From Rahnella bruchi (GTDB lineage: Bacteria > Pseudomonadota > Gammaproteobacteria > Enterobacterales > Enterobacteriaceae), in contig NZ_QZWI01000026.1 in the NCBI RefSeq assembly GCF_003614975.1, positions 1-34,983 of the forward strand: a DNA stretch of 34,983 bases. Direction: 5' to 3'. Positions 23,153 through 31,974 of this stretch are shown here, one piece after another. Below the pieces are notes generated by a model. It was not told the origin of the DNA. It searched no databases and was given only the letters and a program-made list of their open reading frames with translations. Made by a program: the position numbers and the translations under genes. Positions within the stretch are counted from its first letter, which is position 1, and each line of letters opens with the position of its first letter.

Positions 23153-23397
23153 GGATCCTCCTTTGATTGAACACCTGCCAGCCCCTCAATTGACCTCGTC
23201 TTGTCAACCATTAGAGTGAGAGATATCGAGCACACTCGGACAGGTTATTAAAGAGGAGGCAGCCCGCGATGCGTGCAGGGGATACGAATCAGCAAAAGGA
23301 GGGCGGGTTGGCGATAAGAAAAATCCGCCAGAGACACATCGCGTCTTATCGGTTTGTGATGCTATTTTTATTACGTTGAAGGAGACAGATTACCTAC

Positions 23398-23517
23398 ATG
23401 TGTGCAAAGATTTCTCGTGAATTTTTAGAATGGTACTATGGTTATGTATTCGGTTCCTTTTCCTGTTATTACGTTGTTTGCGCTATTGATTTTGATAACA
23501 ATGGCGCTATTGCCTGA
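23398..23517 (+). CDS. Possible leader ORF overlapping the araC-type gene
   Basis: ATG at 23398 is preceded by AAGGAGA, the only good ribosome binding site in the area. It encodes 39 residues starting MCAKISREFLEWYYGY. It overlaps the first 80 bases of the regulator gene in another frame. The regulator's own ATG (23438 or 23444) has no visible site, so translation may depend on this leader. Alternatively the annotated regulator start is wrong. Confidence 0.35.
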   Translation: MCAKISREFLEWYYGYVFGSFSCYYVVCAIDFDNNGAIA

Positions 23518-24481
23518 AAAAAATCGCCACAGCGGGACACTGCGTTTTCTTATCGCCTGCACTGTCCTGCTGTCTGTAGGCATGCTGCGTTGGGAATATG
23601 AGTCAGTTATGCTGAGGAATATTCAATCTGTCTTGGCAATTCTCCTTCCCCCTCTCGCATGGCACAGTTTCATCTCAATGACGGATATCAATAAGCAGCG
23701 TCGCTGGCTTTTGTTGCTGTTACCTCCAGCCATTGCATTATTGATCAGGATGTTTTGGCCGGTTGCGACAGATTTCATCCTCTTTATCATATTTACGGGA
23801 TACGGATGTGACCTCCTACGCATTGCATGGATAGGGGAGCGTAACTTCACGCTGAGCCGACTGGCGGAGTCAACGTATCCAGCTAAGATGGCATTTTTCG
23901 CAGGCTGTTTTCTGTGTATATCTGCACTGACAGATCTTGCAGTGACATTCGACTTTCGCATTACCGGCGGAAAACAGGCCGCTGGTATGATTGTCATTTT
24001 CCAGATGACACTGCTTCCTCTCATCGCCGCAGCTATTGTCAGTGCGGGAAGGACAACCGTATCAGGAAAAGAGAACCGGGAAGAAATGCGGCCCGTGAGC
24101 GTTGCGGTACCCGTGGGAGAGTTTCAAGGGATTTATTGTAGACTCGAGAAACACGTGCGTGAGACACAAATTTATCTTAATCCCGACCTCACTTTGAGTA
24201 TTCTGGCGAGAAAAACAGGCATACCAGCACGGCATCTTTCGGGCGCGGTTAATTCTGTCAGTCAGTGCAATGTGTCACAGTGGATCAATGGCTTCAGGAT
24301 TGAGCGGGCAAAGGAACTGCTGTTAAGCACCCTTCTGCCCGTGACGGATATCATGCTGGAGTCTGGATTTACAACTAAATCAAATTTTAATCGTGAGTTT
24401 CTCAGAGTTTCTGGTGTGTCACCAACCTTGTTCCGCCAGCAGGTGCAGAGTAATCAAGCGAAGAATTCAGGAATGCACTGA
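23438..24481 (+). CDS. Membrane-bound AraC-family regulator
   Basis: The N-terminal 205 residues of this 347-residue protein form about seven hydrophobic segments (for example ITLFALLILITMALLP and FILFIIFTGYG). The C-terminal 110 residues are an AraC double HTH with LSILARKTGIPARHLS, RIERAKELL and the FTTKSNFNREFLRVSGVSPTLFR signature. Such proteins sense a signal at the membrane and act on nearby promoters. It converges on, and overlaps by 80 bp, the exported hydrolase gene. Starts at 23438 or 23444 are both possible. The target may be the hydrolase itself or genes elsewhere. Confidence 0.88.
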   Translation: MVMYSVPFPVITLFALLILITMALLPEKNRHSGTLRFLIACTVLLSVGMLRWEYESVMLRNIQSVLAILLPPLAWHSFISMTDINKQRRWLLLLLPPAIALLIRMFWPVATDFILFIIFTGYGCDLLRIAWIGERNFTLSRLAESTYPAKMAFFAGCFLCISALTDLAVTFDFRITGGKQAAGMIVIFQMTLLPLIAAAIVSAGRTTVSGKENREEMRPVSVAVPVGEFQGIYCRLEKHVRETQIYLNPDLTLSILARKTGIPARHLSGAVNSVSQCNVSQWINGFRIERAKELLLSTLLPVTDIMLESGFTTKSNFNREFLRVSGVSPTLFRQQVQSNQAKNSGMH

Positions 24482-25478
24482 TCTTAGCCACGAGATTTTG
24501 ATGAATATCCGCTCTCTTTGCTTGGGGGCCATCCTGGCAAACCACCTCATCGCCAGGTGATTCTTCGTTTAGGAGGTTTTCAGCGCCGGGTTTACAAAGC
24601 TGCATGAAACTGAAATGTGTGGCACCGTCAATGACCTCATAGTGCCTCCAGTTTGGTTTCATATTGGCAGCAAGGTATCCAGATTCCTGTCCTGCGGGTA
24701 ATTCTGCTAATTGGTCCCCCTGTGCGGCTAAAATCAAGACGGGAATATTAATGGCATTCAGACTCTGAGGGGTAAAACCCGGGGTTAGTCCGAGATCAAG
24801 AGAAACGACAGCTCGGATCCTGGCATCCCTGTTATTTGCCGATAGTTTATCCATGGAATACGTATCATTGATGCCAAGTTTTTCTATTAACCTGCAGTCA
24901 CCACGTTTGGAATGGTTTTGGCAATCTTTGATAAATACAGAGGGGGCAAATCGCGCACCTGCCAGTGACATGACTGTCCATCCCCCAAGAGAATGCCCTA
25001 AAGCAGAAATACGACTCTTGTCCGTAACGCCGAATAGCGCGGGCGAGTCACTGACGAAATCAATTACCCGCGAAATATCGCGCGGGCGTCGCCACAGCTT
25101 TTTAGCCTCTATCGGGTTCTGATCAAACGTAGTTGTACCTGGGTGGTCCGGGGAGGCAACAATATATCCTTCCTCTGCCATCGCCGCGGCAATCCAGGAC
25201 AAATTCCGCCAGTTACCGTTGTATCCGTGTGAAATAACCAGAAGAGGATGAGATCCTGGTAATGGCAGTGCATTGGGGGTCACAGTAACCCCAACAAAGG
25301 CGGGATTATTTCCTATATCTTCTGTCATTCCCTCCGAAGACGCCGGATACCACACTGCCACATCTAGCTCTTCCGACTTTTGGCCTGATAATGTTATCAG
25401 ACGAAAGCCTGGGGATGCCTGAACCTGTAGGCAGTAAAAGAAGACTGACAATAAACAAAAAATGCGGATGCACGTCAT
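24402..25478 (-). CDS. Exported alpha/beta hydrolase (dienelactone/PAF-acetylhydrolase-like)
   Basis: A signal peptide (MTCIRIFCLLSVFFYCLQVQA) leads a 358-residue serine hydrolase. The nucleophile elbow is GHSLGG with S163, the oxyanion segment is SHGYNGN (83-89), and the late His lies in DGATHFSF. Four Cys in the mature part (DCQNHSKRGDC, LCKPG, VCQDG) could form disulfides in the periplasm. The family cleaves esters, lipids or lactones; the substrate is unknown. The 3' end overlaps the AraC gene tail to tail over 80 bp, so both genes use both strands there. Confidence 0.9.
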   Translation of the reverse strand: MTCIRIFCLLSVFFYCLQVQASPGFRLITLSGQKSEELDVAVWYPASSEGMTEDIGNNPAFVGVTVTPNALPLPGSHPLLVISHGYNGNWRNLSWIAAAMAEEGYIVASPDHPGTTTFDQNPIEAKKLWRRPRDISRVIDFVSDSPALFGVTDKSRISALGHSLGGWTVMSLAGARFAPSVFIKDCQNHSKRGDCRLIEKLGINDTYSMDKLSANNRDARIRAVVSLDLGLTPGFTPQSLNAINIPVLILAAQGDQLAELPAGQESGYLAANMKPNWRHYEVIDGATHFSFMQLCKPGAENLLNEESPGDEVVCQDGPQAKRADIHQNLVAKISAFLNSSLDYSAPAGGTRLVTHQKL

Positions 25479-25539
25479 AAATAGCCCTGTATTGATGAAT
25501 TGTGCAAGATGTATATATCAGGCAGGGCATCCTGGCGTC

Positions 25540-25824
25540 CTAGAACACGATTGAGGTCGCGAATTTAGCTGTTTTTAGTACTCCTTGATTCAGCACCACA
25601 GGATATTTGCTATTTTGGGCATGGCAGGATGCCGTTAAGCGCTCAACTTTCGCTGCCTGCTGTAGGCGAAATGTGCAGGTAGCGTTTAGGTCACTCTCCC
25701 AACTCGATGATTGCCAACTTAGCAATCTCTGCGGCGTGTGAAAGGTATCATTGCTTGCCAATGACCATGTTGTTGAAAGTCCGCACCAGGCATTGATCCA
25801 TTTGATAAGACATTCTTGCATCAT
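25540..25824 (-). CDS. Hypothetical protein (94 aa)
   Basis: I chose the ATG at 25824, which follows GAGAGGG; the frame is open 36 codons further upstream without a site. The protein MMQECLIKWINAWCGLSTTW ... GVLKTAKFATSIVF is amphipathic and Ser/Thr-rich. The N-terminus weakly recalls phasin-like proteins, but I would not assign that. It lies upstream of the hydrolase gene on the same strand with 61 bp between them. Confidence 0.4.
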   Translation of the reverse strand: MMQECLIKWINAWCGLSTTWSLASNDTFHTPQRLLSWQSSSWESDLNATCTFRLQQAAKVERLTASCHAQNSKYPVVLNQGVLKTAKFATSIVF

Positions 25825-25980
25825 GCCAACCCTCTCGCTGACGATACTGAGCACTTGAGTGAAAACTTCAGTGACACAGCACCACTGTGACAGAACGCAT
25901 ATAAATGCCTCCCTTACCACGGTGATATGCACAAAAATAGTCAGATAACTCCGCCCTACACCATGTGAAGCCTGACGGGT

Positions 25981-26199
25981 TCAAGTCATGGCTAAAACCA
26001 AGGATTTTATTTTTTCCGCCTTTTCAAAATGATCCAGTTTCATCTTCATGATCCACCAATGCGCAACCTCCATCAGCAACTCTGGATCATCATTTTTATT
26101 GGCAAAAAATGCATAGAACGACAGTCCAACATTACTGCCTTTGGTCGCGATTTTTGCCTCACATATTCTAATGATTTTTTCCTGCATTCCTGCCCGCAC
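25981..26199 (-). CDS. Small conserved-looking protein (72 aa)
   Basis: A GTG at 26199 lies at proper distance behind AAAAAGGAGAGA; the in-frame ATG four codons later is poorer. The product (KIIRICEAKIATKGSNVGLSF, then YAFFANKNDDPELLMEVAHWW and KLDHFEKAEKIKSLV) is compact, helical and acidic/basic mixed. I recall similar small enterobacterial proteins without function. It stands alone. Confidence 0.5.
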   Translation of the reverse strand: MRAGMQEKIIRICEAKIATKGSNVGLSFYAFFANKNDDPELLMEVAHWWIMKMKLDHFEKAEKIKSLVLAMT

Positions 26200-26590
26200 A
26201 TTCTCTCCTTTTTAATTAGCAGGGCCTGAGTCTCTTCAAGCTCACCTCAGTTGATGTGGTCCGATAAAACAGTCTAAACCCACGACCGCAGCCCAATCTA
26301 AAAATCACTCAGTTATCCCCCTTTAAGTTGTTGTCGATGGCGGGGCGCTAGGTAAATCAACGGCAGGGACCACTTCACGAACACAGCGGTGAAGCAGGTA
26401 AAAAGCGCAAAGGCGTTGGACTCTGTGTGTCTCGGGTTTTCTCCATTGGCAGTTTCCCCCTCAAAGAGCCCTGCCGCGAGACGCATGCACACGATGACAT
26501 GCCTCAGGCTCGTAATAGATGAGGCATTTAGGTCATAGCTGGTGATGGCACCATTCTTTGCCGTGTAAACCAGCCTAGAGGTTAATGGAT
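26200..26590. other. Gene-poor spacer
   Basis: No supported gene. A minus-strand frame with no start (about 26310-26610) stays open through the region, but it has no ribosome binding site and no recognisable sequence. The spacer separates the small minus-strand genes from the end of the reductase gene. Confidence 0.45.
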
Positions 26591-27481
26591 TTACCCCGGG
26601 CCATCACTCCCCGCCGCCAGCAATGGTACCAGGATGTCACTAATAGGGGTTGGGATACCCTGTGAGTGTCCATATCGCTGAATGACGCCGTTGCGTATAT
26701 CCCATTCCATCGAGCGGTTAGCCTGGCGGTCGGCAAGGATAGAGGTGCCTAAATCCGCGGGCGCCCGCTGAAAACCCGCTATGATCTCTTGTGGAACATT
26801 ATCATGAAGTACCGCACCCTGCGCACGCGCGACAGTCAGACATTCATGAAGATATGCCAGCGCCAGCTGCGTGATATCCCTGCGCGCGAACATTCCCGCG
26901 CGTCGATTTGCGAGCACCATCAGACCTGCAACCGCATTCTGCAGCAGTTTGCGCCAGGCAATCGAGAGGAAATCGTCGGCTAACTCAACCCCACAGCGGG
27001 TGCCGCTAAGTGCATCAGCCACACGTTGTGCCTGCGGCACATCCGGCAGCGTCACACGCGGTTTGGCGCGTAGTCTGACCGACGCATCGGGCTCGCGTTG
27101 TGCCGGAAACCACACCACCGAGGGCAGCACGGTTGCCCCGCGGACATAGGGCGCCAGCAGGGTCTTCTGCTCCACGCCATTTTGCAGCGCACACACGACC
27201 GTATTTTCATTGCACAACGCGGCCAGCCAATCGGCGCTGTCAGTCACCTGGGTAGTTTTGACCGCAATAAACACCAGGTCCATTGGATGTGTGACCGCAG
27301 AAGGGTTACTTAAGACCGGACCTGGCACCACGATCTTCCCCTCATCGTGGTGAAGGATTAAGTGCGCATGCGCGGTACGCCCGCATAGCAGGGGGGTGCG
27401 GTTAACTTCATGAAGCGCTGCGGCAATCGTTGTGCCGATCGCACCGGGACCAATGAGCGCAATGTTTGGGCGGTCAGACAT
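26591..27481 (-). CDS. Ketopantoate-reductase-family oxidoreductase (ApbA/PanE-like)
   Basis: The ATG at 27481 follows AGGAGAACCCATT, so the 20 upstream codons are not used. The 296-residue protein has the NADP-binding GPGAIG motif (about 10-15), the middle FIAVKTTQV and ALQNGVEQ segments, and the C-terminal AWRKLLQNAVAG block with the catalytic-type Lys and Asn, ending in the substrate-domain signature SMEWDIRNGVIQRYG. It reduces a 2-oxo acid such as ketopantoate using NADPH. It lies 20 bp after the EamA gene in one operon, so it may serve an accessory pathway rather than pantothenate synthesis. Confidence 0.9.
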   Translation of the reverse strand: MSDRPNIALIGPGAIGTTIAAALHEVNRTPLLCGRTAHAHLILHHDEGKIVVPGPVLSNPSAVTHPMDLVFIAVKTTQVTDSADWLAALCNENTVVCALQNGVEQKTLLAPYVRGATVLPSVVWFPAQREPDASVRLRAKPRVTLPDVPQAQRVADALSGTRCGVELADDFLSIAWRKLLQNAVAGLMVLANRRAGMFARRDITQLALAYLHECLTVARAQGAVLHDNVPQEIIAGFQRAPADLGTSILADRQANRSMEWDIRNGVIQRYGHSQGIPTPISDILVPLLAAGSDGPG

Positions 27482-27501
27482 AATGGGTTCTCCTGATTTG
27501 A

Positions 27502-28329
27502 TTAACCTATCATCAGCGTGCCGGATGCAATCACCGTACACGCCAGCATTTTTCGCAGTGTGAGCTTTTCACCCAAAAACAAATAACCCAGAACGGCTGC
27601 AAACAAGACGCTGGTTTCGCGCAGCGCAGAGACAGCACCCATCGGTGCAGCCATCATGGCGTAAATAATCATGCCGTAAGCCAGCAGCGACACCAGTCCC
27701 CCGGCAGCCGTCATGACAATGCCGGGGCGCCAGCGCAGTAAACTTTTTGCGTCCCGCAGAGTGATGTAAAGGGCTGGCATCAATGCGCCCCATAACATGC
27801 TCATCCACACGGTGTAGGAATACGAATTGCCGGAGAGGCGCACACCTATCCCATCCACGACGCTATACGCGGCAATAAAAGCCCCGGTGGCGAGGGGGTA
27901 GGTGAGGCCCCGTGCCGCCAGCCTGCGGCCTCTTATGGCAAGGATCAAAATACCGCCAGAAATTAACCCGATGCCCAGCAGGGTGTCTATGTCGACATTT
28001 TCCCCGGCAAATATCGCCGCTCCACAGGTCACCATCAGCGGCGAAGAGCCGCGTGCAATGGGATAAGCCTGACCCAGCTCCCCGGTTTGATAACTGCGTA
28101 TCAGGCACAGGTTATAACCCACATGAAGCACACCCGATAACACCACGTACGTCACGCTCGCCACCGCGGGGAAGGGGAGAAACAGGGCAAAGACGGCGCA
28201 GCTAAGAGCGATGGCCATGCACATGATGGTCATCGACCAAAGCCGGTCAGCACCGCCGCGTAATAAGGCATTCCAGCAGGCATGCAGAAGGGCGGCGAAT
28301 AATGTCAGAAAAATAATGGGTGTGGGCAT
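27502..28329 (-). CDS. EamA/DMT-superfamily membrane transporter
   Basis: The 275-residue protein has about ten hydrophobic segments in two EamA halves, with YPIARGSSPLMV in the first and the closing GEKLTLRKMLACTVIASGTLMIG in the second. Members export amino acids, metabolites or drugs through the inner membrane. The ribosome binding site is weak. It leads a two-gene unit with the ketopantoate-reductase-like enzyme, hinting that the transported compound is a 2-oxo or hydroxy acid. The dyad ATGAG-N6-CTCAT 57 bp upstream links it to the neighbouring LysR gene. Confidence 0.9.
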   Translation of the reverse strand: MPTPIIFLTLFAALLHACWNALLRGGADRLWSMTIMCMAIALSCAVFALFLPFPAVASVTYVVLSGVLHVGYNLCLIRSYQTGELGQAYPIARGSSPLMVTCGAAIFAGENVDIDTLLGIGLISGGILILAIRGRRLAARGLTYPLATGAFIAAYSVVDGIGVRLSGNSYSYTVWMSMLWGALMPALYITLRDAKSLLRWRPGIVMTAAGGLVSLLAYGMIIYAMMAAPMGAVSALRETSVLFAAVLGYLFLGEKLTLRKMLACTVIASGTLMIG

Positions 28330-28385
28330 GCCCTGATGTTAGTCAGCACTTGCCCGGATTTAAAGCGATGCTTTGTCATCCCTGC

Positions 28386-28401
28386 ATGAGTCAATGCTCA
28401 T
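28386..28401. promoter_or_regulatory. Operator dyad before the EamA gene
   Basis: ATGAG-TCAATG-CTCAT is the same dyad with the same 6-bp spacer as at 29326-29341 in front of the lysR gene. It lies 57-72 bp before the transporter start. Confidence 0.6.
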
Positions 28402-28404
28402 GAT

Positions 28405-29310
28405 TTAACGGTAGCTGAGTTGTGCCTGGTGAGATTCACTCAACAGCCAGCTGCGAAATTTCTGGATGTGTGGCCGCGTTTCAATGCCCGCTGGACAGAC
28501 GAAGTAATAGGCCGCAGGTGAGGGGAACGGTATGTCAAAGAGGCGATTCAGGCTGCCATCGAGGAGCTCTTTCTCAACGTGGCCACTGCGTGCGAGCGCA
28601 ATACCCTGACCCAGTAACGCGGCTTCAATCGTCATATTCGTGTCAGCGAAGCGCACGCTCTCATGGAGTACGTCGGTATTCAGACCCACCTGCTTAAACC
28701 ATGCGTCCCATTTAGGCACCAGGTCGGCACCCTCACGCGTCAGCAGGGGGTAGCGCAACAATTCAGCAGGAACTCTCGGGATGCCAAAGCGTTTTAAAAG
28801 TGTCGGACTTGCAACCGGAAAGAGTTGTTCGCGAAACATAAAATCGGAATGCAGAGCGGGATAATTACCATGGCCGAATCGAATCGCTACCTCCGAATCT
28901 GCGCTTGTGAAGTTAATGGCGCTATCCGTGCTCTCAATCGTCACCAGGATCTCCGGATGCAGGCGTGCCAGACCCGGCAGGCGAGGTAACAACCACTTTA
29001 GCGCAAAAGAATAGGTCGTATTAACGAGCAACCGTACCCGCCCTTTTTGTTCACGCTGGTCGGCGAGCGTGGTTTCCAGTTTGCTAAAGAATTCGCGCAC
29101 GAGGGGGGCAAGGGCTGTGCCGGCAGGTGTTAATCGCAAGGTTTTACCACGCTCAAAGAGCTGCAAGCCCCAAAGTTCCTCCAACTTTTTAAGCTGATGG
29201 CTGACCGCACTTTGCGTGATAAATAACTCTTCTGCAGCTGAGGTAAACGTAGCGTGCCGGGTGGCGACCTCAAAGGCGCGTAATGTGGCAGTAGGGGGGA
29301 GATCACGCAT
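28405..29310 (-). CDS. LysR-type transcriptional regulator (GcvA-like)
   Basis: The 301-residue protein has an HTH at 6-65 (LRAFEVATRHATFTSAAEELFITQSAVSHQLKKLE) and a GcvA-type effector domain (VRLLVNTTYSFALKWLLPRL, SEVAIRFGHGNY, GQGIALARSGHVEKEL). AGGACGAAAAG precedes the ATG. It is transcribed towards the EamA/reductase pair on the same strand, and identical dyads lie before it and before the transporter, so it should regulate both itself and that pair. The effector is unknown. Confidence 0.92.
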   Translation of the reverse strand: MRDLPPTATLRAFEVATRHATFTSAAEELFITQSAVSHQLKKLEELWGLQLFERGKTLRLTPAGTALAPLVREFFSKLETTLADQREQKGRVRLLVNTTYSFALKWLLPRLPGLARLHPEILVTIESTDSAINFTSADSEVAIRFGHGNYPALHSDFMFREQLFPVASPTLLKRFGIPRVPAELLRYPLLTREGADLVPKWDAWFKQVGLNTDVLHESVRFADTNMTIEAALLGQGIALARSGHVEKELLDGSLNRLFDIPFPSPAAYYFVCPAGIETRPHIQKFRSWLLSESHQAQLSYR

Positions 29311-29325
29311 CTTTTCGTCCTATCA

Positions 29326-29341
29326 ATGAGCTTTAACTCAT
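29326..29341. promoter_or_regulatory. Operator dyad before the lysR gene
   Basis: ATGAG-CTTTAA-CTCAT lies 16-31 bp upstream of the lysR start, a position suited to autorepression. It repeats the dyad at 28386-28401. Confidence 0.6.
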
Positions 29342-29793
29342 GTCAGGATAAGCTGGAGCGGAGGTCATTGTCACGACTACAGTGAAATATACAAAGCTTG
29401 CGTAGTACGTCAAAGTCCGAAGAGTATCCCCCTGCTTACTCTTTTGAACTCCGTCGGAGGATTTCACTGCGGGTCGTCATATTGCCTTTTACCTCAGTGG
29501 ATTAAAATTACCTTCAGCATTTATTTTTCAATGTACTGCCATGCGAATGCCTTATACGATGGGCACAAAGCGATCGGATATGTGCCTCTTTTGTCCCAAA
29601 TTAGCAGGAATGCTATTTCTAAAGGGGAGCGACGAGACGCTGCAGGGGGATGACATCACCACCTACAGATAATAGCGGCGAAGCTCAACACCCAAAGTTG
29701 TATATGATGAATATTGGGTGCGAGCTTTTCATTCTATTAACAAGATGAGACGTGTGTGATTTCCCGGTCTTACTTGCTGAGTAAGGCCATCAC
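29342..29793. other. Intergenic region with two hairpins
   Basis: There is no supported gene. A hairpin at 29681-29727 pairs AAGCTC/GAGCTT and CACCCAA/TTGGGTG and ends in TTTTC. A second, with a 9-bp stem, at 29766-29788 (GGTCTTACT/AGTAAGGCC, one G-T pair) lies 5 bp after the stop of the minus-strand ABM gene and is probably its terminator. Confidence 0.45.
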
Positions 29794-30522
29794 TCAGTCA
29801 GATTCATATTCAAGGCCGCCTTTATTCATCAGCTTACCGGGTATAATAGCAATGGCTTCTTTAGCGGTCGTCATTTTTGCAGTTTGCGCAATATATTCCT
29901 TAAAATGAGGGGTCATACGATGGGCCAGATAAGCCACTTCGCTGGCGTAGATTTCATAGAAATACCAGCGGTGATCATTCGCCTTATCGACAGTGGCATA
30001 CATGGCCAGCACACCGTCTTCTCGTTTAATCGACTGCGCCATTTCGGGTAAAACAGCATCGCGAAAAGCCTGCCCAAACTCTGGTTTCACATCAACGATG
30101 ACAAAGTTATTTATCGTGTTATCACTTTGCACAATCTTTTTATCAGCCAGGAATTGCGGTATCACCTCAATTCTACGCTTTTGGCTCGTTTCCAGAATAT
30201 CCGGTGAATTGCGCAAAAATTCTTTATAGCTTGTTGAGTTCAGGTGTCTCTTGTAAGCATCGCTATCAGCATAAATTTCAAATAAATAAATAACAGAAGG
30301 GTTTGTTTTCTTTCTGGCTGAATACATCGCAAGGGTGCCTGATTCACCGGTTACCGAAGCAGTAATATTTTTTTCAGCCAGGCTGTCAAAGGCATTCTCT
30401 TTATGTTGCTTAATGTCGACTTCAAAAATAGTGAACATGGGTGAAACAAATGCTTTCTGCTCCTGAGCAACAGCAGAACTACTCAGAGCCAGCAAAAGTG
30501 ATAAAGAAACCCCGGCTTTCAT
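29794..30522 (-). CDS. Exported protein with two ABM (antibiotic biosynthesis monooxygenase) domains
   Basis: A signal peptide (MKAGVSLSLLLALSSSAVA) precedes two ABM repeats. The first runs about 28-120 (MFTIFEVDIKQHKENAF ... VIYLFEIYADSDAYKRHL), the second about 135-235 (NFVIVDVKPEFGQAFRDAVL ... WYFYEIYASEVAYLAHRMTPHF). The shared GTLAMYSA/GVLAMYAT and EIYAxxxAYxxH motifs show internal duplication. Related YgiN-like proteins are cofactor-free quinol monooxygenases; here the site is periplasmic. It is the last gene of a redox cluster, 82 bp after the aldo/keto reductase. GAGGTC precedes the ATG. Confidence 0.85.
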   Translation of the reverse strand: MKAGVSLSLLLALSSSAVAQEQKAFVSPMFTIFEVDIKQHKENAFDSLAEKNITASVTGESGTLAMYSARKKTNPSVIYLFEIYADSDAYKRHLNSTSYKEFLRNSPDILETSQKRRIEVIPQFLADKKIVQSDNTINNFVIVDVKPEFGQAFRDAVLPEMAQSIKREDGVLAMYATVDKANDHRWYFYEIYASEVAYLAHRMTPHFKEYIAQTAKMTTAKEAIAIIPGKLMNKGGLEYESD

Positions 30523-30604
30523 AAACGACCTCTTTTTTCGACTGCATTAAACTTTGTGCTGCTATTCCTGATTAGACGCGTTAACCATGGCCTCATCACA
30601 ATCC

Positions 30605-31636
30605 TTACTGGTTGATTCGCAGGGGTGAGAGTCGCGGCGCTTGCTCAGACAGCGGCGGTACGATGCCATCAACCACATGAGGAACGTACGGTGCCTCCAG
30701 CGCTGCAATTTCTTCTGGCGATAATGTCAGGTTAAGGGCTTCCACGGCGGTTGACAGGTGTTCTGCTTTAGTGGCACCGATGATTGGCGCAGTAATCACA
30801 GATTTAGACAGTACCCATGCAAGCGCAACATGTGCACGAGAGACGCCCCGCTCGGCGGCAATCTGCGCCACAACCTCAACCACTTTCCGGTCCTGCTGTG
30901 CAGCATTTTCATACATTTTCAGCGCAAAGGCGTCGTTCTGCGTTCGGGGCGTGGTTTCATTCCAGTCGCGTGTCAGCCGGCCGCGCGCCATCGGACTCCA
31001 GGGAATCACACCCACGCCTTGATCTTCACAAAGCGGCAGCATTTCCCGCTCTTCTTCCCGATACAGTAAATTGTATTGCGGTTGCATAGAGACAAACCGC
31101 GTCCAGCCGTAACGCTCGGCGACATGCTGCATCTTCGCAAAACGCCAGGCTTCCATTGAGGAGGCGCCGATATAGCGAACTTTCCCGGCTTTCACCAAAT
31201 CGTGAAGTGCTTCCATGGTTTCTTCAACCGGTGTGCTGTGATCAAAACGGTGAATCTGATACAGATCCACATAATCCATACCTAACCGGGTCAGGCTGTC
31301 ATCGATGGACTGAAACAGAGATTTTCGCGAGAGAAAACCGGTGTTTGGCGCGTTCCGCCACGGGAAAAAAGCCTTGGTGGCGACGACGATCTCATCCCGA
31401 TACGCCATATCGCGTAGTGCCCGACCGACAATTTCTTCTGAGCTTCCACCCGAATAAATATTCGCCGTATCAAAGAAATTAATTCCGGCCTCAAGTGCTT
31501 GACGTATCAACGGCCGTGAAGCACTTTCATCAAGCGACCAAGGCTGAGGAAGACGTTCTGGTTCGCCGTAACTCATGCATCCCAGACACAGTCGCGATAC
31601 TTTCAGGCCGCTTCGCCCCAGGTTTACATACTGCAT
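30605..31636 (-). CDS. Aldo/keto reductase (YajO-like)
   Basis: The 343-residue TIM-barrel enzyme has the full catalytic tetrad: D56 (NFFDTANIY), Y61, K88 (VATKAF) and H129 (YQIHR). It also has the NADPH-binding end GATKAEHLSTAVEAL. This group reduces aldehydes and ketones with NADPH and is often induced by electrophiles. GGGAG precedes the ATG. It lies 44 bp after the YciI gene in the redox operon facing the LysR regulator. Confidence 0.93.
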   Translation of the reverse strand: MQYVNLGRSGLKVSRLCLGCMSYGEPERLPQPWSLDESASRPLIRQALEAGINFFDTANIYSGGSSEEIVGRALRDMAYRDEIVVATKAFFPWRNAPNTGFLSRKSLFQSIDDSLTRLGMDYVDLYQIHRFDHSTPVEETMEALHDLVKAGKVRYIGASSMEAWRFAKMQHVAERYGWTRFVSMQPQYNLLYREEEREMLPLCEDQGVGVIPWSPMARGRLTRDWNETTPRTQNDAFALKMYENAAQQDRKVVEVVAQIAAERGVSRAHVALAWVLSKSVITAPIIGATKAEHLSTAVEALNLTLSPEEIAALEAPYVPHVVDGIVPPLSEQAPRLSPLRINQ

Positions 31637-31680
31637 AATCCGCTCCCTACCACGTTATTTAATGAAATTTGTCACGTCTT

Positions 31681-31959
31681 TTATTGCCAGCTTCCCACTC
31701 TTTTCGGGATAAATTCACGGATCTCATATTGAGCGAGACCAGGGTAATAGGGGTCTTCACTCAGGATGTTTTCCAGTTCTTCCCGACTTGCAGATTGCGC
31801 AATGATGACCCCTGCTCTTTCGCGGTCCGAATAGGGGCCGATAAGAACAAATATGCCTGCGTTGAAATACCGCTGAAACCAGCTGGCATGGCGCGTGAAA
31901 AGCGCTTCATGCTCCACAGCCGTAATATCGTCATTCACCGTAATATTGATGAGATACAT
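31681..31959 (-). CDS. YciI-family protein
   Basis: The 92-residue ferredoxin-like protein shows YciI hallmarks: LFTRHASWFQRYF with the conserved His (H24), GPYSDRERAGVIIAQ and EDPYYPGLAQYEIREF. YciI proteins are small dimers with a putative His/Asp active site and no settled reaction. It sits 15 bp after the flavodoxin-fold reductase, so co-translation is likely. GAGGCGG precedes the ATG. Confidence 0.88.
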   Translation of the reverse strand: MYLINITVNDDITAVEHEALFTRHASWFQRYFNAGIFVLIGPYSDRERAGVIIAQSASREELENILSEDPYYPGLAQYEIREFIPKRVGSWQ

Positions 31960-31974
31960 TTTTCCGCCTCTTTT

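Noticed and set aside
25540-25824. Phasin annotation
   Set aside because: Only a vague N-terminal resemblance; no polyhydroxyalkanoate genes nearby.
26310-26610. Long minus-strand frame after the reductase gene (…YTAKNGAITSYDLNASS…)
   Set aside because: It has no start codon near its beginning, no ribosome binding site, and opens directly after a stop in DNA overlapping the end of the reductase gene; likely chance.
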